Assembly: GCA_024195585.1 (NCBI GenBank)
Contig: SWBL01000007.1
Location: forward strand, 1-64,000
Length of the DNA stretch: 64,000 nucleotides
Source of the DNA: Aureobasidium sp. EXF-3400
Taxonomy: Eukaryota; Ascomycota; Dothideomycetes; Dothideales; Saccotheciaceae
Reading direction: 5' to 3'
Part shown: one piece after another, positions 55,770 to 64,000 of the stretch
Numbering within the stretch: position 1 is the stretch's first letter
Layout of the letters: every line of letters begins with the position of its first letter
Program-made: the position numbers and the translations under genes
The notes under the pieces: generated by a model
What the model was told of the DNA's origin: nothing
Database searches by the model: none
Seen by the model: the letters and a program-made list of their open reading frames with translations, nothing else

Positions 55770-56203
55770 CACCTGCATCCTTGGTCAAGACATTAGCCAG
55801 ATCAGCATTAAGTTGGCCAAGGAGGGCATGCAGCTATGGGAGATTCCCATGCAATTCCACCAGCTGGCAGGCCGCCTGGTCAAGCCAGCCAATTACGACG
55901 GGATGCAGTTTCTGAAGTACGATGACCTATTCAAGGTCCGCCGGGATGTGCTGCTGGTGTGGATGAAGCACCTAGAAGCGTAGCACCCTGCCTATGCAGA
56001 CGCAGAGCTTGCCTATGATTTCCTCACGACCCCAGAAGAGGAACTTTCCATCTTCTAACACATCCCCACCGTTGAGACGGCCAACTCTGGCATCCGCGAG
56101 GCCGAGCCTAAGCACCAGCCCGTCGTCAAGGCAATCCCTTCCAACATGGCTTCAACGACATACCGATTCGATGTGATGCACTCTGCTCGAGGAGGTGAAG
56201 TTT
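55770..56203 (+). pseudogene. Helitron-associated DUF6570-like remnant
   Basis: A frame with two internal stops reads LWEIPMQFHQLAGRLVKP, LFKVRRDVLLVWMKHLEA, a TAG, then HPAYADAELAYDFL. The VRRxVxxxWxxxLxxxHPxYADxE pattern is typical of the DUF6570 region that precedes the Helitron_like_N domain in fungal Helitron replicases. It lies directly upstream of a second Helitron_like_N start, which is the canonical order. Confidence 0.5.
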
Positions 56204-56220
56204 AGGGCGATTGAATCATC

Positions 56221-56502
56221 CCACCACGTGATCTAAATCGTAATCGCCCTCTCTTTTCTCTAGCATTCCCTTCGCCATTCTTAGACGGCAGGGGCACATA
56301 TCCTAATCTGGATATGAGAGTTTCAAGCAGAGCCTTCACGATCTCGCCTTCGTTCCCCTCAAAACTATATATGCCCACAATATCAAGGGCGTTCCATATA
56401 TCTGGCATACTCAAGCACTGGTACTTTGCTGTTGTTGCCGGTGACAGAAACGACAGCACCATCAACGAGTTCCTCGACCCAGAGACCGTCAGATCTTCGT
56501 AG
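56221..56502 (+). pseudogene. Helitron N-domain start, copy 2, running into an unknown segment
   Basis: PPRDLNRNRPLFSLAFPSPF and LDGRG repeat the beginning of the copy at 54.35 kb. After about 30 codons the similarity ends, but the same frame stays open through KLYMPTISRAFHISGI and NEFLDPETVRSS to a stop at 56502. This could be a chimeric junction. Confidence 0.45.
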
Positions 56503-57038
56503 CCTTGCGGCTCACGGCTCGACCGCGGTGTCCCCGGCACCCGCGTCAGCGTCATCGAGCCTTCCACGCCGACCAGGCCCGGGCCAACCAGCTCGGCGAC
56601 GAGCCCCTCGAGCTACGCGTCATGATCGAGACCGCGATCTTCTACACTTGGAACTACCAGGACATCCGCTGGTCTCTCAAGCACAACGACCAGTCCCTCC
56701 TCGATGTCCAGCTCGTCGCCATCGGCCGCCTCCGCAGCCTTGCCGTCTACGGCCAGCGTACCATCAGCAGATCCGAGTTCGTCCAGCTGCCGGGCACGTA
56801 TAGTCGGCGCCGTCATTGTGTTCAACATCCGTCGCAAGCGCATGCCGACCTACCGCACGATGAAGCTCTTCGCCCTGGACCACAACCGCATCAACCAGAC
56901 TACTGCTTCATCAAGTCAATACGAGCGACTCATCAAGTGTTCCATCTTGAGAAGATAGGACACATGCTCTTAGTATATTTTTCTACAAGGTGGTCTCTCC
57001 CTCTTCCAAGAGGACACACATTGCCTATTGCAAAGTGA
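56480..57038 (+). pseudogene. Duplicated unknown segment, copy 2
   Basis: The frame from 56505 reads HADQARANQLGDEPLELR, MIETAIFYTWNYQDIRWSL and VAIGRLRSLAVYG. In another frame, at 56819-56900, it reads FNIRRKRMPTYRTMKLFALD. It aligns in order with 49.48-49.83 kb. This copy is better preserved. No family is recognised. Confidence 0.4.
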
Positions 57039-57639
57039 TCGCAGCCTTTGCCGACACAGAGATCGGCTTTTCGGGCGCCAGCACCAATGCAGGCGCGATG
57101 TGCCGGTCCTAAATGCTCTCGCCGAGGAGATCTTCCGTTCTATCACTGCAGTGGATTTCGATCCACGAGAGTGCTTCCAATTGGGAACCTGCCTGTGACT
57201 TGGAATTGACTGAATTGCTGCCCAACACCGAGTCGGAAAATCTTATATATCTGCTGCGGTAAGCTCAGTGCCGTTTTGTCGGCTCATTCACAGAGTGTCA
57301 AAGTCCTGAAGAACCCTGAGGTCGGGAAAGAGGTGCTAGGTAGAACAGGAAGACGTAGTGCGCGATTGGTTCCTCACGCAGACCCAACCGAAGTTCCTCT
57401 GGTGTGATCTGTGGCAGAGTCGTCTCATTTGTCTGACTGGCCCGGGTTCTGACAGCACTGTCGATTCCTTGAGCATTGCCTTGTCCTTGCGTCTGGAGAA
57501 CGCTGATCATTTCAATCAAATTATATAATGCCATCTCCGTAGAAGCTGCTGGAAGCTGCTCCACTATATACGCTCTACCTCAGTCAGCTCATTGAGGACG
57601 ACGCTCATGAAATGACCGTCGACTTTTACACATGTCTCT

Positions 57640-58170
57640 CACAAGCGTCGAAAGGGCAAGAGACGGGTTCTTGACATTGATACCACTATAGTAGAAGATG
57701 AGGATGCGGAGCCGTCACCTCCACAACCACCTGTGACTATCGAGGCTACAGCTGGTAATTGGGAGTCAGCTTTCCGTTCCTGCCTCAAGTCGAGCATCTG
57801 GATGCGGTGAAGACCAGAGAGACTCAAGCATGATCAACCGACAAAGTCGAAGACGTTCTGCAGTCCCGCGAGTCCAGGATCAAAGAGGAGATGACAATCT
57901 TTGTAAATCAAGCAGTTGTCGCCTCGACAGCTGAGATCATCGTCAAGATGTCTCAACAACAAGACGTTCAAGGCAAACGGAACCAGACTATTGGAAAAGC
58001 TGTACCTTCTATACCTGATTACATGCTCGACAAGGCGACTCTTGAGACCAGAACCAGCATATACGACCTCATGATTGCGTCCCGTGGGAGCAAGATGTGT
58101 TCGATCAAAGCCACAGGAAGCGTGCAAAGTCCCAGCACCCTTCCTTCAAAATCACTAGGGCATATATAAA
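57640..58170 (+). pseudogene. Unrecognised coding-like fragments
   Basis: One frame reads RRKGKRRVLDIDTTIVEDED (57646-57705). A second, 57891-58169, reads MTIFVNQAVVASTAEIIVKM and so on. The first is basic then acidic, suggesting a nuclear protein fragment. They cannot be joined or identified. Confidence 0.2.
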
Positions 58171-59084
58171 GCACGAGTAGCGTATCGTCTCGAACTTCCC
58201 CTTCTCGAATACGGGAATGCCGTACTCCTCAGAAGTGTAATCGTGGTACCAAGAAGACAGGCTCACTTCGCAAGAAAGCAAAGCATACACTTCCAAACGA
58301 GCGAAGGAGCAGACCAGCGATAACGAGGATGAGCTTGACCCACTCAGGGTCAATTCGCTCCAAGCGTCCCATGTCCAATGTGCTCGGGCTTTATGAAGCT
58401 CTTGTGTCGGATTACAGTCAAGACGTAGGGTGATGATCACCCCGAACCAACGGGTAGTCACCCCTGGCGCTGAGGTATCCCAGGCAGGGTAAAGTCCCAG
58501 CTTTCAACAGTACCATAGTGCCTATGAAGCGTGAGATTAACCAACTTCCGCCCGTCCTTGCTATGCGCAACTTTGCAGGTTCTTCTTACTATCTACACGC
58601 CCTGCCAATTCTACCTCGTCTTCCAGTCCGCCGATGACGACCGAAGGACTACACTGAAGTACATCGGGAACACGCATCGCACGCTCATTGCAATCACAAA
58701 CAACTGGAGACGAGTTCCAAACTCATTCGTCAAACTCTTGTAATCGCCTCACTCAACGTCGAGAAACCCAACCGTAAAAAGGCTGTCGAAGAATTTCTCA
58801 ACCATCTCCACACCTGGGCCACGGAGTTTAAGAGATAGGTGCGACTTACACTTTGGTATGTTACATCACTGCTTGCTACCTTTCACACACACTGACGACT
58901 TCTCAAGCCAGTCTTCCCGATTCTGGGATCCAGGAAGGTTCAATTCGTGCACCAATGCGATGAGGCTCCAGCTATTTGGAGTCTGGATGAGGATTTACTT
59001 TGGGGTGTGCATTCTCGAACATCTCCACTCTCGAGATCTTTTTGAATCATCTTCACAGGCTTTTGCTTCTCTTCTTATATATAC

Positions 59085-59414
59085 ATGAGCAGATGTTCCA
59101 TAGCGAACAAATCAGACAGATGTGTGTCGTCTGCCCTCTCTGAGGCCTGCAGACCTCTCAGGCAGAACTCATCAACGGGACTATTCGATGAGGACTGGCA
59201 GGGGAAGAAGAATTTCGGAACCATCTTGAAGGCTCTTGCCTCTCTTTCGGACACACTTGGTCGCTTGGATTTGCAAGGTGAGGTCGTCATCAACCACGAT
59301 CTACTGCACAATCTAGTCGACCACCTTCCCAACCTCCGCGATCTCCGTGTGGCAGACGCCTCTGGCATGGCTCCCCATGTCTTCTTCGATCATTCCCTAG
59401 AAAATCAGACCTGA
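59085..59414 (+). pseudogene. LRR-like fragment upstream of copy C
   Basis: An open frame of 109 codons. TILKALASLSDTLGRLDLQG and LVDHLPNLRDLRVADASG have leucine-rich-repeat spacing of the kind found in fungal F-box/LRR proteins. It ends HSLENQT-stop. The next frame continues LDFRP and then copy C, so a one-base shift probably broke a single gene here. Confidence 0.45.
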
Positions 59415-59461
59415 CTCTCGACTTTCGCCCTATCGACCCATCTCAGCACGCACATGGACCC

Positions 59462-60442
59462 ATGCGCACCGTCGCAGATGAGAGTCACCGCTACTCCATG
59501 GCCTTAGTCATCAACTACTTCCGCAAGATTCAACAACAGCGGCCCCATATGCTTAACATCGACTCCATGTTCATGGATGCACTTCCCGCTCTGTTTGTGC
59601 ATAGCGGTAGCTGGACGGCGAAGAACAACATCCAGACTATCCTCAGGCTCCTAGCCGTAGAATGCAGGAAGATCGCGTTATGGAAGGAGGCCGCACCATC
59701 CGACTCGGACTCTTCATCTGATGATGGTGATTACGAAGACATGGGCATCGTTGAGAGTAAGGTCGAAGTAGACGGCATGGCCCAGAGTCACGAGTTCAAC
59801 AGGCAAACTCTAAGACTCGCTCAGTTCGCCCACGGCGATCAAAGCAAGCGCGTTATCAAATGCGAGATCCACCACTCCCTGCCGCTAGGTTGCTTTAGTA
59901 ACTACGAGGCCAATGGCAACAGGAAGCTCGACCGCAAGTGCTTCCTTGAGACCATGCAGCAGCACTGGGAGCATTCTGTCCAGCCCGAAGCCCGCGTGGG
60001 TCTTCGTTACCATGCCCTGACCCAGTTTGAGCGCCAACATCAACTTGGTGACCTGAGCAACATGCCTCCTACTCGCGACCCTGATCCCGTTCGCCGAATC
60101 CCACTAAAGCTATACCAGGACTTCTGGGGCGAGACGAAGTACGCAACCGAAATGGCCCGTGACGAAGAGGCCAAGCCTTCAAAGAAATCGGTGCGTGCGA
60201 TTGACCAGTTGTATCAAAATTACTACCTTACTTCATTCGTTATATATCCGGGCGAGTCCGCCGGAAGAGAGAAACCTGAGAATTCTCTTCACTTGGATCT
60301 TCCTCCGAGGTACCAGCCCGGCATTCTTTGCAGCGTATCCTGGCAATGCCGACCTTCGGCAACTCCACCCTATCTGGCAAGCCATCCTCTGCCATTGGGC
60401 GTAAATATGCCACGAGACTCGAGGGGCAATTCGTGGCCATGA
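59462..60442 (+). CDS. LRR-tail family, copy C (longest open frame)
   Basis: An open frame of 326 codons. It starts MRTVADESHRYSMALVINYF, then RPHMLNIDSMFMDALP; an acidic Ser-rich stretch SDSDSSSDDGDYEDMG follows, and then a long section without known motifs (LGCFSNYEANGNRKLDRKC). The first 45 residues match copies A and B at 51.5-52.1 kb. With the LRR fragment just upstream it probably formed one larger F-box/LRR-type gene. As it stands it is a 3' piece. The end, after about 60200, reads less like protein. Expression is unknown. Confidence 0.4.
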   Translation: MRTVADESHRYSMALVINYFRKIQQQRPHMLNIDSMFMDALPALFVHSGSWTAKNNIQTILRLLAVECRKIALWKEAAPSDSDSSSDDGDYEDMGIVESKVEVDGMAQSHEFNRQTLRLAQFAHGDQSKRVIKCEIHHSLPLGCFSNYEANGNRKLDRKCFLETMQQHWEHSVQPEARVGLRYHALTQFERQHQLGDLSNMPPTRDPDPVRRIPLKLYQDFWGETKYATEMARDEEAKPSKKSVRAIDQLYQNYYLTSFVIYPGESAGREKPENSLHLDLPPRYQPGILCSVSWQCRPSATPPYLASHPLPLGVNMPRDSRGNSWP

Positions 60443-62305
60443 TCGGGAGGTGACCTGCTGGTACCTGCGCAATGTTGGCGCGTATCTGTGTCAGGAGTTC
60501 TTCGAAACACAGCGCACTCTCTTATATATCAGTTGGCGCATGTCACACGGCTGGAGTTCAAGGCTTCGACTTCTCACGAAGATCTTAATTGCATTTCCAC
60601 GCGCCGTCGCTTCTTGAATCATCTTCCAGTCCTATATATATCGCGAGCTCTTCGAGCCGAGAACTCGCGTCCTTGGCTATGCTCGCTCCAAGCTCTTCGT
60701 CACAGCTCAGGATCCTCTCCATCTTGTCTCCCACCAAATACGCGACCAAGCTGAAGCTCTACAAGCATACGCTCTCGGTATGTCCGGATGATACATGGGC
60801 CTACATCGTTGCGATCTCGACTTTGTCCCTCACAACACCAACAGCTTGTGTGAGACGCATCCGGTTGTCCTGTCCAACATTGAGATTTCTGGATGGATCG
60901 GCTTCCGTACTCAGCTCCACGACTACAGACCATTCTTGACTGGGGCCGTCGAAAGCCTTGTTCCAACTAAGCGTCGCATATCTGGCCTTGTATATACGCC
61001 ACATTGTTCGCACGCAAATGTTGGCATGAGCTCAGCTAAGGAACCAGTTCTCGTACCGCACTATACATAACAAGGCGAAAGTCCCCAATGACGCCTTACG
61101 CGCTTAATAAACTCATTCGTCATCGAGATAGAGCTGGACTTGTTGGACCATGGCTATACGACAGCGCTTGCAGCGTATGACTCGGATCTGTGACATGGCT
61201 TCACCATGGACTCTTCCCAAACTTATTCATGCCGGTCAGAACGACACTGATGCTCGTTCTATTGGTTCTCGAGACGTTGATGTCAACCATGACTGGACTC
61301 CTCATGTCGGTCGCCTCCCAACTCTATGTGTCGGCAGAAAACCGTACAGAATGCGGTCGTCAACAAATACTCTAACCTGTCAGACAGGCTTTGATGTTGC
61401 TCAAAGCCGTCTTTCGAACCACATCCTAGGTCGACTGAAGCTCTGTGATATCCCAAGTCACCCATCTCATCAACTGGTATATGCCCCACCTGCTTGATCG
61501 CAGGGTCTGTGATAGATCCTGAGCAGCTGCATCTTTGATGCCGGCACACAAGAGCATACACTTTTCTGCACTGATTACTCATACCGAAAATATTCATGCT
61601 ACTTCCGAAACTTGTACAGTATGAATAGTAGAAGTATAGAAATTGAAACCGATATACCACCAAGACTTCGTTCTCCAGTTTCTTAGGGAAGGTCTTGTCG
61701 CAGGTCGTTGCTCTCCAGAGCAGACTAATATCTCGGCCGAGAAGGGGAAATACATGGCTTATCCATATTATGAATCAAGTTGTATAATTCAATGAGCATC
61801 CATCTTTTACAAGGCTTCGTGGAGATGCAGCGCTCAGATGAATGTGATCAAGATAGGAAGCGGATTTGTCTCTGCCGCTCGCTGGGTCGATGACCCTGCT
61901 CTCATATCCATGTGTATGCATTCTGTCCACAGTTCATGCCTCCTAATCTGAAGAATGCCAGCTCAATATCGCAGTATCATGATCATCATATGAGTCTGGT
62001 GGTCACGACTGAGGATCACCGTAATATAGACAAGTATACGCAGATGTCGACTCATTTGTATTTTCCCGCTGGTCTGCCAGGCAAACACTCGTTTCCCCAT
62101 TCAACTTTCTGTGTACAATCCTCTCGATGTGCTAGGGTATCTACGTCTTTCACATCACTGCTGTTGACTGTGCCCGTCAAAACATGATAACCGCAAAACA
62201 AGAAAACGTGACGTGAATCCTTCCAGATCCTCCAGGCGCCAGCCAGTCCGGCTAAAATGACCTCTTTCCCCCGCTTTCGTCAACCACATCAACCACTCGA
62301 CACTC

Positions 62306-64000
62306 ATGTCTCGACACTCTGTTATTATATCACTTATCGTGTGGTGCTTGCTCCACGGTCTAGCCAAATCTGACACACCTGTGCTTGACGCTGGCTTCGA
62401 TACATTTGTGCAGCAACTTTGCAACGTCCTGCACGTACCTGGGCTCGGTCTAGCTGTGGTCCGCACAGATTCTTTTGAGTCCAAAGTGAGGCTTGATCTC
62501 TACTCTGATCATCAAAATGCTTTGGTCTAACATCAGCAGGGATATGGCTTTGCGAAGTTTCCAGATATTGAGGCTACACCCGATTCTCTATGGTATACAG
62601 GCAGCACAACTAAGGCATTCACGGCAGCCGCCGCTGCACGTATCGTCCACGATGACGTTGGTTTTCCTGATATCAGCTGGTCCAGTTCACTTCGCTCGCT
62701 CTTGCCTGGGTGTTTTGCCCTCGAGGACGACTATTATACCTTTCACATAACCCTTGAAGACGCACTCTCTCATCGGTCAGGCTTGCCTAGGCATGACCTC
62801 GCGTACGGCTGGGATGATGCTGACGTGATCGATGTTATACTTACTATGAAAGATCTTCCTTTGACTGCTGAACCGAGGACCAAGTGGCAGTATTGTAACA
62901 TCATGTACGCAACCGTGGGACAGTGGCTAGCAATGAAAGGAGGCCTTAGGTTTGGCGATGTCATACGGAAGCTGATCTGGCAACCCATCGGAATGTTATC
63001 GACAACCGCGTCCCTAGAAGAGGCCGAAGCCTCCATAGACCATCGTGGGCAGAAGAGACTCTCACGAGGCTATTTCTGGAACAAGGATCACTATCTACCA
63101 GAGTCCTACCCTAACATTAAAGCCGATGCAGGCGCTGGTGCTACAATATCTTCGGTCAATGATTACGCTTTGTGGATGCAAGCCTTGCTCAATGCCGGCA
63201 GTAATGACTCTTCTCCAATAACCAATTTCATCTATAGAGACATAACTGGTGCACGAATGATCATGAAAGATATCCCTGGAGCAGCAGGTCAAACCATCCC
63301 CCCGCTCTACGCCCTTGGCTGGTTCACTACTACGATAGGCTCGCACACGCTAGTCACACATTCAGGATCAGTGACCGGTTTTGGAACGAACGTCTACTTT
63401 CTACCTGACGAAGGGTTTGGCGTGGTTACCATGGGAAACACAATGGTTAGCAGTAATCAGGCTGGCGCATTGATATTCCTTGCACTTCTCAAGAAATTAG
63501 GCAATGTATTTTCGGAACACGATGCAGCTCACCTAGATTCTCTGCACGAATCTGTCATCAGTCATCAACAGGGCTATCAGCAGGAATCTCGGAAAGTCAA
63601 GAGTGAGCACTCGACGGATTCGAAGTTACCTCTTCCTGGATATCTGAAGGAATACATCGGCCTGTATCGCCATCCCGCTTACGGGATGTTCAATGTCTCT
63701 GCTATCGAAGAACGGTCTCGTTATCAAGGAAGATCCGCCGCAGATCTCCAAGAAGCTTTAACATCCACCTCAGCCCGAGTAACGCTGAACGCCCGACCTT
63801 CAACCAGGTCATGGCCATACGAGATTACACTCAAGCACGAGAGCGACACCCTCTTCGCAGCTGAGTTATTCGTAAGTTTGTTTATCCACTCAGACAATTC
63901 TCAATGCTGACTATCATACGTAGTGGGTCCATGGTCAAGGCGATGTCGGAGATGAATGTGCTCAGGACAGCACGACACAGTCACCAAACCGCGGTCCCGA
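62306..64000 (+). CDS. Secreted beta-lactamase-like serine hydrolase (partial at window end)
   Basis: Exons are 62306-62485, 62540-63871 and 63924 onward, which is still open at the window edge. An alternative acceptor 3 nt upstream (62537) is possible. The N-terminus MSRHSVIISLIVWCLLHG is a signal peptide. The class C beta-lactamase/transpeptidase triad is present: Ser82-x-x-Lys85 in YTGSTTKAFTAA, Tyr178-Cys-Asn180 in KWQYCNIMYATVG, and HSG (in place of KTG) in LVTHSGSVTGFGT. Fungal members are esterases, peptidases or hydrolases of uncertain substrate, and some sit in secondary-metabolite clusters. A lid-like HRSGLPRHD motif is also conserved. Nothing visible to the left links it to a cluster, and the right side is outside the window. 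Confidence 0.87.

Larger units (their letters stand above)
48723..62305. other. Decayed, internally duplicated repeat region
   Basis: About 13.6 kb with no intact gene. Coding-like pieces switch frame often and end at single stops. They include F-box-like, LRR-like, Gln/Tyr-rich and Helitron-derived segments (listed separately). Base composition is not obviously AT-rich, so strong RIP is not apparent by eye. Isolated TATATATA-type islands recur every 0.1-1.2 kb up to about 61.0 kb. I see nothing specific between 61.1 and 62.3 kb. Confidence 0.5.

Overview
This is a nuclear window from a filamentous ascomycete (Pezizomycotina). A Dothideomycete is a reasonable guess, but nothing in the sequence proves it. 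Genes have short introns (mostly 49-90 nt) with GTRAGT-like donors and CTRAC-like branch points. The gene content (quinate catabolism, Ste7-type MAPKK, a velvet-like protein, a SAD-3/Hrr1-type RNA-silencing helicase) is typical of this group. Seventeen features are called as CDS. The thirteen firmest were rebuilt exon by exon and their phases close; the others are a velvet-like gene with an uncertain 5' exon, a beta-lactamase-like gene cut by the window end, and two unrecognised open frames. The rest of the window is repeat-rich, decayed DNA.

Layout. 1-2 kb: decayed DNA and one short inverted-repeat element. 2-8 kb: a quinate-utilisation cluster of quinate/shikimate dehydrogenase (minus), quinate permease and 3-dehydroshikimate dehydratase, whose products together import quinate and carry it towards protocatechuate; the catabolic dehydroquinase and the QutA/QutR regulators are not visible here. 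8.3-8.9 kb: a small GFA-domain gene. 9-15.4 kb: gene-poor, with three more copies of the 117-118 bp inverted-repeat element. 15.5-32 kb: gene-dense block with a velvet-like protein, Ste7 MAPKK, SPT6, a second GFA gene, TFB5 (72 aa, three exons), a PY-motif membrane protein, an inositol monophosphatase and a secreted bicupin oxalate decarboxylase.

32-40.2 kb: a gene-poor gap filled by ten (probably eleven) copies of a ~125-147 bp module, all in the same orientation and spaced 0.55-0.9 kb, plus a SINE-like pol III unit. 40.2-46.2 kb: SPT8 (minus) and a SAD-3/Hrr1-like helicase (plus), divergent. 46.2-61.1 kb: a graveyard of decayed, internally duplicated sequences, including two Helitron N-domain remnants, F-box/LRR-like pieces with a conserved tail present three times, a second duplicated segment, and many isolated TATATATA islands. 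62.3-64 kb: a secreted beta-lactamase-like gene running off the end.

The strongest candidate for something undescribed is the same-orientation module array between the oxalate decarboxylase and SPT8. It looks like a decayed tandem array rather than scattered insertions. All family names come from reading translated motifs; no search was run.
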